NCBI RefSeq assembly: GCF_000968535.2
Contig: NC_016112.1
Location: forward strand, 4,526,001 to 4,590,000
DNA length: 64,000 nucleotides
Direction: 5' to 3'
Source: Methylotuvimicrobium alcaliphilum 20Z
GTDB lineage: Bacteria; Pseudomonadota; Gammaproteobacteria; Methylococcales; Methylomonadaceae
The position numbers and the translations under genes are program-made. Below are positions 1 through 8,354 of this stretch, piece by piece. Positions within the stretch are counted from its first letter, which is position 1, and each line of letters starts with the position of its first letter. The notes under the pieces are model-generated. The model worked only from the letters and a program-made list of their open reading frames with translations. It did no database searches and was not told the DNA's origin.

Positions 1-244
1 TGCCGTCCGTCAGGTTTTGCACCAATACTTTGGTTTTATTACATTCCAATAAAATCGCTTTGATAGGCGCATTATGGACCGCATCGAAGTATTCAACCTC
101 CTGGCCAATGCGTAATTCACGTTTGATGGCCGAAATACGTTTAGGGTCATCGAGCATACGCCGGATCGCGACATTCAATCGATAAAGATCAAACGGCGAT
201 GCCGTATCAAGCATTTTGATCACTTCGCTGAAATTAACAGACAT
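1..244 (-). CDS. Hypothetical protein, cut by the left edge
   Basis: An open frame starts with ATG at 244-242 and runs off the left edge after about 80 codons. A good ribosome site (AAGGTGAAG) lies just upstream of the ATG. The visible N-terminal part has a helical region, then a Gly-Gln-Glu-Val-type beta segment and further beta strands (around residues 44-80) that suggest a small SH3-like barrel. I do not recognise a named family and cannot see its C-terminus. It is codirectional with the next gene, but the strong hairpin at 502-535 separates the two. Confidence 0.6.
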   Translation of the reverse strand, partial: MSVNFSEVIKMLDTASPFDLYRLNVAIRRMLDDPKRISAIKRELRIGQEVEYFDAVHNAPIKAILLECNKTKVLVQNLTDG

Positions 245-541
245 ATTTCTTCACCTTAATAAATGGTTTCCATCAGAGTACAGCTCGTATGGGCTTTAAT
301 GACAGCATACTGCACAGGTTAATGAAAAACCACCATAGTTTTTCATGGTTGACGAGATGAAATGACATCGTAGTTATAAGCGGATAGGCGCTTCCCTGGC
401 GTTCAGGACGGGTTTAACCAACCCGTCCTACTGAAGTCCGGTATAATCGGGATTTGTAACCCCGTCCTAAACGTTTCGACTGTAGCTAAAGCAAATCAAA
501 ACGCGCGGAGCGGGTTGAATAACCCGCTCCGCGCGAAGTAA
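245..541. other. Intergenic region with palindromes
   Basis: No gene is visible here. It holds the terminator at 502-535 and a second inverted repeat at 405-429 (AGGACGGGTT / AACCCGTCCT, loop TAACC). A motif of the form GTAACCCCGTCCTAAACG at about 457-475 recurs in altered form at 16981-17006, so this is probably a dispersed repeat. Confidence 0.5.
502..535 (-). terminator. Intrinsic terminator after the PuuD-like gene
   Basis: A perfect 15-bp stem (502-516 with 521-535) and a 4-nt loop sit 6 bp past the stop codon at 542. Read on the minus strand the stem is followed by TTTTGATTT, the expected U-rich tail. Confidence 0.8.
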
Positions 542-1243
542 TTAGATTAACTCTAAAAGAAGTACAAAAACCAAAGCCAAACCTAAACCGCAATGGATTA
601 CGCCCTTTACACTTGCCAATGGCCCCATAAAACCGGCAGACGGCAATTTCTGCGCAAAACCGTATCGGGAAAGCGCCTTGCGTGACGCATTGTATTGGAG
701 ACCGAGAATCGCTGCGAAAATCAAAAGGATACTGAGCGTTCCGGAATCATAATGAGGATAATGAGCGGAGGCGCCCATGAAAAATAACATCGGGACTGAA
801 AACAATACATTCGTTCTAGAAGCCAGCCCCGCTTGCGCTGCTGCATCAGCTGCTTCAGGTATGGCCGCTTCGCCTTTCGCGGTTTTTTCGGTGGATGCGA
901 TTACTATTTTTTGATTCGGCCAAATGATTAACCAAACGTTTAAGAACATTAAAGTACCGAGCATAGCGCCGATATAGATATCGACCGACCACCCGCTGCC
1001 GCGGATTCCCATAATGCCGAGTCCTGTTAGAAAAGTCAGCATGGCTCCCCAGCGAAACCACCATAATGCGCGCGGCACCAACTTTTGAACAACATCTGAT
1101 TTAGCCGAAGCTTCCGCCTCCTTAAAATACTCTCCTTGCACGAAATTGAAATAGTAAAGCAACCCAATCCAGGTTATTCCGGCCAAAAAATGTCCCCATC
1201 GAAACAGCATTTCCAGACCGGGTTGTGTTGTAAAAATGTCCAT
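542..1243 (-). CDS. PuuD-like membrane protein (urate oxidase N-terminal domain type)
   Basis: A 233-residue integral membrane protein. It has several hydrophobic segments and a conserved RWGHFLAGITWIGLLYYFN-type N-terminal helix, typical of the membrane domain (Urate_ox_N) of PuuD urate hydroxylases. PuuD proper carries a C-terminal cytochrome c domain; none is present here, as there is no CxxCH and the protein ends in a hydrophobic helix. His17 and other helix histidines could still bind haem. Urate oxidation is not supported by neighbours, so the substrate is unknown. The gene seems monocistronic, with its own terminator. Confidence 0.65.
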   Translation of the reverse strand: MDIFTTQPGLEMLFRWGHFLAGITWIGLLYYFNFVQGEYFKEAEASAKSDVVQKLVPRALWWFRWGAMLTFLTGLGIMGIRGSGWSVDIYIGAMLGTLMFLNVWLIIWPNQKIVIASTEKTAKGEAAIPEAADAAAQAGLASRTNVLFSVPMLFFMGASAHYPHYDSGTLSILLIFAAILGLQYNASRKALSRYGFAQKLPSAGFMGPLASVKGVIHCGLGLALVFVLLLELI

Positions 1244-1885
1244 TAAAACCTCCCCTCATTAATTGATTATTGTTATTTTACGCAATGATTTTTTGTCTAG
1301 CCCAAGGGTTAATTCTTTATTGACAACAATGACGAAGTCGTATCCCTGGGTCAGCGTTTGGATGGTCGCTAAGTTTTTCCTGGCTGTCAAGTCAGAAAAA
1401 GCATTAATAATTAATAATTTACTACCTTTGTTATAAGAATCGGCTCAGAAGTAAGTTAAGGCATTATGTATTAATAAAGAAAACTTCGTAGGGAGGCCGC
1501 AGACAACATAACCTCGAAATAATTGGAGCGATAATGAGGGGAAAAAAGCTTTTCTGGACAACAGAATGCTGGGCTTGGGGGGTAACCATAATCATCAAGC
1601 TAAGCGCAGATCCCCGTTGCTAAATCATTATCGACCGCTTTCGGCGAGTCTAAGGGGTGTAGCCGGGATGGATCGCAGGGCAATCCGGGAAGTTCGAAGC
1701 CACGCCATTCCCGTATTCCGCTATGCTGCATACGGGCTACGTGCTTTAAAAGCAGGAAGCTCTAGCTTCTCGACGATCAAGGCGGATTGAACAAGCGATT
1801 CGGCCGGCTCCTTTCGCCTTTTCACGCAAGATTAAAAAACATTATCAAACGGGGGCGCCTTGAAACTTTTTCAAACTCAAAAAAA
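1244..1885. other. Long intergenic region without a convincing gene
   Basis: There are 642 bp between the PuuD-like start and the rnfB stop. Short plus-strand frames at 1566-1790 and 1787-2047 have no ribosome site and no recognisable composition. The stretch around 1690-1770 contains degenerate repeat-like pieces, including an AGGAAGCTCTAGCTTCT palindrome related in style to those at 58.4 kb. No rho-independent terminator was seen directly after rnfB. Confidence 0.4.
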
Positions 1886-2749
1886 TCAGCTTTCCCCCAT
1901 TTTCAATTTCCCTTTGCGGATGATTTTTTTGGCTTCAGCTCCTTTGATAACTTCTCCATTTTTCTCCAGCCAAACGATGGCGCCCGTGGGACATCGTTGG
2001 ATAGGGGCTTGGGTTTGGTGATTCTTCGAATAATCGACAACGGGTAAATTGTTGATCATCGTGATCAGGCTGGGGGCGTCCATCGCGCATTTGCCGCAGG
2101 CCGTGCAGCCGACTTCGCATTCTTCCAAAACCCCATCGCCTGCTTCCAGGCTTTTACAGGCTACCCATAGTCTATGACTGACAGGGTGTATCGAAAAAAG
2201 ATCCTTCGGACAAACTTCGACGCAGTCTCCGCAGGCGGTACATTTTGCTTCATCGACGACCGGCAAACCGAAGGCATTCATTGTGATGGCATCGAAATCG
2301 CAGACTTTTTCACAATCTCCGTGGCTTAAACAGCCCCAAGAACACCCTTTGCCTCCCCCTGAAACCAAGGCCTCCGCTCTGCAACTTGATATTCCTTCAT
2401 ATCTGGCACGATTGATCGCGACATTGTTACCTCCGGCACAGGCCAAGCGCGCGACCTTCTTCTCCTCAGAACCAGCATCCACGCCCAAAAATTGCGCAAT
2501 CTCTTTTTGTCCTTCTTCGCTGCTTACGCTGCATTTGGCCGGCGGCATTTCGCCTTTGACCAAGGCTTCCGCAAATGGCCTGCAGCCGGGGTATCCGCAA
2601 GCACCGCAGTTGGCATGAGGCAGCATGCCCTCCACCACATCGATTCTTGGGTCTTCGTAGACATACAGCTTTTTGTTGGCAATGATCAGCATCAGCGCCA
2701 ATACCAGCGTCAATCCACCCAGTGCTAGCAAAGCAATCAGAATGGTCAT
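1886..2749 (-). CDS. rnfB: Electron transport complex subunit RnfB
   Basis: RnfB is the iron-sulfur subunit that takes electrons from ferredoxin into the membrane-bound Rnf complex. The 287-residue protein has an N-terminal membrane anchor (about 1-25), the Fe-S domain motif NCGACGYPGCR (about 47-57) with a fourth Cys downstream, then ferredoxin-like clusters, e.g. CTACGDCVEVCP, and further Cys motifs (CSWGCLSHGDCEKVC, CTACGKC). It is longer than the ~190-residue E. coli form, as in clostridial and other long RnfB proteins. It is the last gene of the locus, 22 bp after the FNR gene, and is detached from rnfA, an unusual position. Confidence 0.9.
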   Translation of the reverse strand: MTILIALLALGGLTLVLALMLIIANKKLYVYEDPRIDVVEGMLPHANCGACGYPGCRPFAEALVKGEMPPAKCSVSSEEGQKEIAQFLGVDAGSEEKKVARLACAGGNNVAINRARYEGISSCRAEALVSGGGKGCSWGCLSHGDCEKVCDFDAITMNAFGLPVVDEAKCTACGDCVEVCPKDLFSIHPVSHRLWVACKSLEAGDGVLEECEVGCTACGKCAMDAPSLITMINNLPVVDYSKNHQTQAPIQRCPTGAIVWLEKNGEVIKGAEAKKIIRKGKLKMGES

Positions 2750-2771
2750 CTCTATCTATCCGGTTCGGAGA

Positions 2772-3629
2772 TCAATAGATCACCTCGGCCCATTTTTTGC
2801 CGGCAATCAGTTCGGCTTTCCGGTTTTCCCATTTTTCTTTGGAACCCATGATATTGATAAAGGCTTTGTCGAGATTTTCTTTCACCTTTTCATAGCCGGC
2901 GATAAAGATATAGGTGTTGGCCGAACCGAGCATTTCGAGAATTTCTTCGGCCCTTTGCTCTATCGCGTGATCCAGTAATATCGGATCTTCCCAATGCGGC
3001 CTTGGACTGAGTGCGTGAAAGGCTTCGAATGTCGCTTTGTCGTAATACTGGGTCAGGTCTCCGTCCTTGTCGTTGAGATAGAGCAGTTCGAGTCCGCTTT
3101 TCGCACCATAAAATAAGCGGATTTTTCCGTACCACTCTTTTTCCTGGCTGTAAATGTGCTTGATAAATGCCTTGAATGGCGCGATTCCGGTACCCATTCC
3201 AATCATGATAATGTTGGCCTGTTTATCATCGGGCACTTTAAAGGGCAATTCGAAAGGACCGGTAATCGTGATTTCATAGCCCTCACGACGGTCGCACAGG
3301 AAGTTGGAGCTCACTCCCTGATATTGTTCTCCGCTGAACTCGTCCACATAAGAACATCTTTTGACCAGCATCGTTATCAGGGACTTGCCGTTGCTTCTTT
3401 CCGGAATATCCGCCACGCTGTAAAGCCGATGATGATAGGAATTGCCGAAGTCGCTCTTGTGTTCGAGCAGAACGCCGAAGCTTTGATCTACCTGACAATC
3501 GAATTCGGGATTGTCTACCTCCAGTAATATTTCTCGAATTTCTTCCACATTGGCGGGGGTCAGCCTTTCGGTTTTTTTGACCTTGGCTTTGTATTGCTTA
3601 GTTGTATCGAGTTCTGATAAATAGGACAT
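2772..3629 (-). CDS. Ferredoxin-NADP reductase (FNR)
   Basis: A 285-residue FAD/NADP oxidoreductase of plant/cyanobacterial FNR type. The FAD site HRLYSVAD (about 67-74) matches RxYS, the NADP-binding loop is GMGTGIAPF, the C-terminal region has FIAGYEKV, and the protein ends in Tyr, which stacks on FAD in this family. It would exchange electrons between ferredoxin/flavodoxin and NADP(H). Sitting between the small Cys protein and rnfB, it links the same ferredoxin pool used by PFOR and Rnf to NADPH. Confidence 0.85.
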   Translation of the reverse strand: MSYLSELDTTKQYKAKVKKTERLTPANVEEIREILLEVDNPEFDCQVDQSFGVLLEHKSDFGNSYHHRLYSVADIPERSNGKSLITMLVKRCSYVDEFSGEQYQGVSSNFLCDRREGYEITITGPFELPFKVPDDKQANIIMIGMGTGIAPFKAFIKHIYSQEKEWYGKIRLFYGAKSGLELLYLNDKDGDLTQYYDKATFEAFHALSPRPHWEDPILLDHAIEQRAEEILEMLGSANTYIFIAGYEKVKENLDKAFINIMGSKEKWENRKAELIAGKKWAEVIY

Positions 3630-3641
3630 GGCTTTATTGCC

Positions 3642-3839
3642 TCATTTTGAAGATTCGTGATCGATTCGTTTGCTTTTTGAGCAAACCCGGGTGCATCCGC
3701 AATTGCCGCAGCTTAGCCTTTCGGCTAAAACGTCCGAGTCTGAAATGTTCTCGGAAAATGTTTCCCGCCATCGGGACTGCACCCAAACCCAAACCAGCAG
3801 CATCGATACTACGGCACTGATTCCAATTATAAATGTCAT
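3642..3839 (-). CDS. Small Cys-rich single-span membrane protein in the rnf operon
   Basis: A 65-residue protein with one N-terminal transmembrane helix (about 3-21), then a soluble tail with the cluster CGNCGCTRVC near residues 44-53. It lies 16 bp after rnfA and 12 bp before the FNR gene, so it is almost certainly cotranscribed. It is not a standard Rnf subunit. Its plan (one helix plus four cysteines) resembles NqrM, the maturation factor of the related Na+-NQR complex, but I see no clear sequence identity. An assembly or Fe-delivery role is inference. Confidence 0.6.
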   Translation of the reverse strand: MTFIIGISAVVSMLLVWVWVQSRWRETFSENISDSDVLAERLSCGNCGCTRVCSKSKRIDHESSK

Positions 3840-3855
3840 TAACGGCCCCCGTGTT

Positions 3856-4437
3856 TTATGTGCCTAAGCCCGAAAATCCCATAAACGTCAATGACAAGAT
3901 CCCTGCGACCAACAAGGTCAACGCGGTTCCTTTGACTACATCGGGGACTTCCGCAAATTCCAATTGTTCTCTGATCCCTGCCATCAATATCAACGCCAAG
4001 GTAAATCCAATCCCGGCGCCCAAGGCATAAACGAGACTCTGGCTGAGGCTGTAGGCTTTGTTTGTTTGAAAGAGCGCCAAACCTAAAATGGCGCAATTGG
4101 TCGTAATCAGCGGAAGAAAAATCCCCAAGGCTCTAAATAAAGTAGGACTCATCTTCTTGATAAACATTTCCACCAATTGCACGGTGGAGGCGATCACGAC
4201 GATATAGCTGATCAATTGCAGAAAGGGCGCATCGATAGCCACCAACAAGGCATGGATACCATAGGCGCAAATGGAGCTGATGAGCATGACGAAGGTCACC
4301 GCGCCGCCCATTTTGGTGGCGGTTTCCATTTTTCCCGAAACGCCGAGAAAGGGGCAGATGCCGAGGAAATAGGCCAAAACGAAATTGTTGACCAGGCTGG
4401 CATTGATAAATATGCTCCAATAGGATTCGGTATTCAT
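3856..4437 (-). CDS. rnfA: Electron transport complex subunit RnfA
   Basis: A 193-residue polytopic membrane protein with six predicted helices. Characteristic RnfA/NqrE segments are visible: NNFVLAYFLGICPFLGVS near the N-terminus and LPLITTNCAILGLAL in the middle, with the two Cys that hold the intramembrane [2Fe-2S] cluster in this family. Its ATG overlaps the rnfE stop by 4 nt, implying translational coupling. Confidence 0.92.
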   Translation of the reverse strand: MNTESYWSIFINASLVNNFVLAYFLGICPFLGVSGKMETATKMGGAVTFVMLISSICAYGIHALLVAIDAPFLQLISYIVVIASTVQLVEMFIKKMSPTLFRALGIFLPLITTNCAILGLALFQTNKAYSLSQSLVYALGAGIGFTLALILMAGIREQLEFAEVPDVVKGTALTLLVAGILSLTFMGFSGLGT

Positions 4438-5075
4438 CCTTTCGCTTTTTTAACTTTGAAATAATTAAACACAATTAGCCACAATGCTAACGTAAAAAAG
4501 CCACCGGCCGGCAGGATCATAATGATCCACTCTTGAAACGATTCCGGAAATATCGCGACATCGAACAAGCTTCCATTACCAAGTAATTCTCTGACCGCAC
4601 CCAGACAAAAAAGCGCTAATACGAAACCGACTCCCATACCCAAGGCGTCCATGATCGATTTACCTATGGTATTTTTCGAAGCAAAGGCCTCCGCGCGGCT
4701 AAGAATGAGGCAATTGACCACAATCAGTGAAATAAATGCCCCTAAATTTTTATGCAAATCGACGCTGATGGCTTGAATGGCATAATCGACGATCGTGACA
4801 AACGTGGCGATAATCAGAATAAAGGAGGCAATCCTGACTTGCTTGGGAATAAAGTTTCTTAAAGAAGCGACCAGTATATTGGACATCAACAGCACGAAAG
4901 CCGTCGCCAAACCCATCGCCAGCGCATTTTGGGCGGTATTGGATACCGCCAAAACCGGACACATGCCGAGCACCTGTACGAACACGGGATTTTCACGCCA
5001 AAGCCCCTTGATGAACTCGTCGGTGGAGCTTGGCTCAGCCTTTTTGTCGATATTATTGGTTATCCGCGCACTCAT
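4434..5075 (-). CDS. rnfE: Electron transport complex subunit RnfE
   Basis: A 213-residue integral membrane protein, the pseudo-symmetric partner of RnfA in the ion-translocating core. Diagnostic segments are WRENPVFVQVLGMCPVLAVS near residue 27 and SLIVVNCLILSRAEAFAS, each contributing a conserved Cys. A dispersed repeat (5094-5330) separates it from rnfG upstream. The ribosome site is weak, so expression may depend on readthrough from rnfG. Confidence 0.92.
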   Translation of the reverse strand: MSARITNNIDKKAEPSSTDEFIKGLWRENPVFVQVLGMCPVLAVSNTAQNALAMGLATAFVLLMSNILVASLRNFIPKQVRIASFILIIATFVTIVDYAIQAISVDLHKNLGAFISLIVVNCLILSRAEAFASKNTIGKSIMDALGMGVGFVLALFCLGAVRELLGNGSLFDVAIFPESFQEWIIMILPAGGFFTLALWLIVFNYFKVKKAKG

Positions 5076-5093
5076 TTTGAATCCGTATTCACT

Positions 5094-5330
5094 TTAGGAA
5101 CGAGCATCAAATAACTTCTTCACATGTCGGAAGGGGGTTCGGTGGCTCGATTGACATGTGTCGGCAGCAGGGCAGATTTTTGCTCCTGCAAAATCTGCAT
5201 TCATGCCATCCTTGGCAATCAGATTCCGCCGTCGAGCCTACAGGGATGTATTTACGGCGTCCTGTTAAGCGAGTCACCGAACCTCCACAAGGCTTACTAT
5301 TTCGAGAAGTTGTTTTGTGCATATTTCTTA
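5094..5330. repeat. MITE-like element, family A, inside the rnf operon
   Basis: A non-coding 237-bp element. Its left end (TTAGGAACGAGCATCAAATA) and the reverse complement of its right end (TTAAGAAATATGCACAAAAC) are imperfect inverted copies. Internally it carries a nested palindrome and the core seen in other copies, here GCCTACAGGGATGTATTTAC. The right end overlaps the last codons of rnfG, so the residues YAQNNFSK and the stop lie in the element terminus. Related copies are at 33362, 39286 and 53704, with a relative at 36835. Confidence 0.75.
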
Positions 5331-6007
5331 AACGTTTCGATTTGATTGTATATCAATGGAACCATGGCTGACGAATTTTCACCGATGATATTGCCGATGG
5401 CTCTCGAAGAAATGGTTGCTCCGGTGATACCTTCGACCTCCCACGGATTGGATTTACCCCCTTGCTTAACCGGTATCACCTTATTTTGAATCCGAGTCGA
5501 TTCAGGATCGAGTTTGACCGAAAGCGCTTTGAAGTTGGCCAGAAAGATTTCATCCTTTTCGATCTTATCTCCCAATCCCGGCGTTTCCTTGCTCTCAAGC
5601 ACATAAAAACCGACGATGGTTTGCGAATGGGGATCGTAGCCGTACAAAATCCGAATGACGTCGGCATAGCCTTGGCCGCTGGCCTCGATGGCTACGCCGA
5701 GAAATTCACCGGCGTCGTCGTAACCGGCATAGACCACCGGATTTTTTCCATCCGGTGCTTCGGCAGGCGTGAAATTCCCGTCCGTTCCCAATAAAAACAT
5801 CCGTGTATTGCTGATGCCCGGCAAAACCTTGAAAACCGCTTTTTCCAGCGCTTCGGTTCGTAAACGATCGATTCTTTCCTTGGTGCCTTCATAGACCAGG
5901 ACGATTAGCAAGGCGCAAAAGATGCCTATACTCACCATCGCGATCAGCATCTTTTTGCTTTCTTCCGAAGAATTGCTTTGACTCGATACAGAGGGATCGG
6001 CATTCAT
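5297..6007 (-). CDS. rnfG: Electron transport complex subunit RnfG
   Basis: A 236-residue protein with a single N-terminal membrane span (about 20-41) and a periplasmic FMN-binding domain. The motif GITGATISS near residue 205 contains the Thr to which FMN is covalently attached in RnfG/NqrC. It sits between rnfD (12 bp) and rnfE. The C-terminal eight residues are encoded within the terminal repeat of the family A element, so the native C-terminus may have been remodelled by insertion. Confidence 0.9.
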   Translation of the reverse strand: MNADPSVSSQSNSSEESKKMLIAMVSIGIFCALLIVLVYEGTKERIDRLRTEALEKAVFKVLPGISNTRMFLLGTDGNFTPAEAPDGKNPVVYAGYDDAGEFLGVAIEASGQGYADVIRILYGYDPHSQTIVGFYVLESKETPGLGDKIEKDEIFLANFKALSVKLDPESTRIQNKVIPVKQGGKSNPWEVEGITGATISSRAIGNIIGENSSAMVPLIYNQIETFKKYAQNNFSK

Positions 6008-6018
6008 GGTTTTACCTT

Positions 6019-7017
6019 TCAGGTCCCGTAAACTCTAGGACGGATGAGTCGGTCGATGTGTGGAGACAGCGCGTTTCCCAATAAAATAGCGTACATCACG
6101 CCCTCGGGCAAACCGCCCCAAATACGAATAACGACCACAAGCAGCCCGATGAAGATGCCATAAATCACGACGCCCAATGACGTTATCGGGGAACCTACCA
6201 TATCGGTGGCCATGAATACCGCCCCCAGCATCAAGCCGCCGGAGAAAAGCATAAATTCCGGAGAAGGGTAGATTTCCGGATTAATCCAATACAAAATGCC
6301 GCTTAAAACATAAACAGAGCCTAAAATAGCGACAGGAATGCGCCAGTTCATCATCTTGCGGGCAATTAAATAGAGTCCGCCCAATGCGATCAACACGGAC
6401 GATGTTTCTCCGATCGATCCGCTGACAAGCCCCAAGGCCAAATCCGCGCTTTCCGTGGTAACTTGATCGAACTTAAAAGCAGAAAGCGGCGTAGCGCCCG
6501 ATATGCCGTCGACGACAGGTTTTGCAAACGGAAAAGTCAGCACCGATTCGGACACGCGGGTAAATCTGTCCGCCAAAAAAGCCGGATGCCAAGTCGTGAT
6601 AGCGACTGGAAAGGCGGCTTGTAGAATGGCTCTTCCGACCAAAGCCGGGTTAAAGGCATTGTAGCCTAGACCGCCAAAAACGAATTTTCCCAAGGCAATC
6701 GCCAATACGCCGCCGATGAAGGTCATCCATAATGGAAAAATCGGCGGTAACGTCAATCCCAACAGCAAACCGGTAATAACTGCGGACCCGTCGGAAATCG
6801 TGCTCGGCCGGTTGGAAAATTTATTCAACAGATGCTCGGTCAGTACGCAAGCAATCAGGGAGGTGAGAATCACCAAAAGCGCATCGATGCCGAAGGCATA
6901 AACGGCAAAAGCCGTAACCGGCAGAAGCGCATAGGCCACGTTGCGCATGATCACATCGACGCCGACCCCTTTGTTGATATGGGGCGAACTGCTGATACGT
7001 AGGGTTTTGCTAAACAT
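6019..7017 (-). CDS. rnfD: Electron transport complex subunit RnfD
   Basis: RnfD is the polytopic subunit with covalent FMN. I place the start at ATG 7017 (MFSKTLRISSSPHINKG), the usual family N-terminus, giving 332 residues; an upstream in-frame ATG at 7101 would add 28 residues that look like rnfC read in another frame. The FMN-attachment motif SGATPLSAF is present, with about nine hydrophobic segments. It overlaps the rnfC end by 8 nt. Confidence 0.92.
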   Translation of the reverse strand: MFSKTLRISSSPHINKGVGVDVIMRNVAYALLPVTAFAVYAFGIDALLVILTSLIACVLTEHLLNKFSNRPSTISDGSAVITGLLLGLTLPPIFPLWMTFIGGVLAIALGKFVFGGLGYNAFNPALVGRAILQAAFPVAITTWHPAFLADRFTRVSESVLTFPFAKPVVDGISGATPLSAFKFDQVTTESADLALGLVSGSIGETSSVLIALGGLYLIARKMMNWRIPVAILGSVYVLSGILYWINPEIYPSPEFMLFSGGLMLGAVFMATDMVGSPITSLGVVIYGIFIGLLVVVIRIWGGLPEGVMYAILLGNALSPHIDRLIRPRVYGT

Positions 7018-8350
7018 GGGCAACCGCCGATTTTCTTTTTCTGACGATTCCCTTGGCCACTCTGAAATATTGCACCAAAGGAATATTGGATGGGCACACA
7101 TAGGAACAAGAGCCGCATTCGAAACAATCCATTAGGTGGTACTCCTCGGCCATCGTGTCGTAAGCTTCGGATTTTGCCAAGATGCCCAATCGCGAAGGAT
7201 TCAGAGAAATCGGACAGGCATCGACACAGGCCCCACATTTGATACACGGATAGATTTTGTCGCTTCTTTTGACATTTTCATCGCCGAACACCACGATGCC
7301 GGATGTGCCTTTGACAATCGATAGATCCAAGTCGGAGGCCGAAACGCCCATCATTGGCCCGCCCATATAGACTTCGCTGAGGTTTTCTGCGGCTCCGACG
7401 TGTTCCAATACAAAGCGTAGCGGCGTCCCGATCGGTATTAGATAATTGCCTTTTTTCTTGATTCCGGGGCCGGTAATTGTGACCACTCTTTCCTGAATGC
7501 CACGGCCATGGGGCAATAATCTTCCGATTTCGGCCGTCGTGGCGACATTGACCGCTACGGCATGAACATCGATCGGAAAACCGCCTGAAGGAACCTCTTT
7601 GCCGAGCAAAGCCGTAATCAGCATTTTCTCGGCGCCCTGAGGGTATTTGACCGGTACGACTTTGACTTTTACCGGCAAATCGTCAGGAATCCGATCGGCT
7701 AAATGATCGGCGGCATCTTTTTTGTTGGCTTCGATGCCGATGATGACCTGCTTGGCGTCGGTGACTCTGAGAAGATACCGAATGCCGGTGAAAATATCAT
7801 CGGCCTGTTCGAGCATGACTCGATGATCGGTGGTCAGATAAGGCTCGCATTCGATCCCGTTGATGATCAAGTGCTCGCAAAATTTACCCTCTGGGATTTT
7901 CAACTTGACGTGGGTCGGGAATGCGGCCCCGCCTAAGCCCACAATACCGGCATCCTGGATGCCTTGTAAAATGGCTTCCGGACTTGCCGACAAGGGAACA
8001 GGTGCGCCTTCCACGACTTCTTGTCCGGAAAAAGGGAATGTTTCAAGATAAATGCCGCTTGCCTTTTGACCTCCGATGACTGGGACGTTGGCGATTTTCC
8101 TGACAATACCGGAAACCGGAGCATGCATCGGAACCGACAGATAGCCGTCGGCCTTGGCCAGCAGCTGTCCCCTCGCGACCTCCTGGCCTTCGCGTACGAT
8201 AACCTGAGCCGGCTTGCCTATATGTTGCTGCATCGGAAGGACAATCAACGGAGGAAACGGAAACTGCCGGACGGGCAGTTTGTTCGTGTCCTCCTTGTGT
8301 TCCGGGGGATGAACCCCATGCTTGAAAGTATTTGAAGAAAATTTCAACAC
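7010..8350 (-). CDS. rnfC: Electron transport complex subunit RnfC
   Basis: RnfC is the peripheral subunit carrying FMN, an NAD(H) site and two [4Fe-4S] clusters. Visible motifs are FKHGVHPPEHK near the start, GLGGAAFPTHVK, the NAD/FMN-region NGIECEPYLTTDHR, then CIKCGACVDACP and CFECGSCSYVCP near the end. I prefer a GTG start at 8350, just past the nifJ stop, giving about 446 residues; an ATG at 8404 would overlap nifJ by 50 bp and add residues not typical of RnfC. The overlap with rnfD suggests coupling. Confidence 0.9.
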   Translation of the reverse strand: MLKFSSNTFKHGVHPPEHKEDTNKLPVRQFPFPPLIVLPMQQHIGKPAQVIVREGQEVARGQLLAKADGYLSVPMHAPVSGIVRKIANVPVIGGQKASGIYLETFPFSGQEVVEGAPVPLSASPEAILQGIQDAGIVGLGGAAFPTHVKLKIPEGKFCEHLIINGIECEPYLTTDHRVMLEQADDIFTGIRYLLRVTDAKQVIIGIEANKKDAADHLADRIPDDLPVKVKVVPVKYPQGAEKMLITALLGKEVPSGGFPIDVHAVAVNVATTAEIGRLLPHGRGIQERVVTITGPGIKKKGNYLIPIGTPLRFVLEHVGAAENLSEVYMGGPMMGVSASDLDLSIVKGTSGIVVFGDENVKRSDKIYPCIKCGACVDACPISLNPSRLGILAKSEAYDTMAEEYHLMDCFECGSCSYVCPSNIPLVQYFRVAKGIVRKRKSAVAHV

Positions 8351-8354
8351 GGCA

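Noticed and set aside
1566-2047. Two plus-strand reading frames downstream of rnfB
   Set aside because: No ribosome site, odd composition, and the second runs into the antisense of rnfB.
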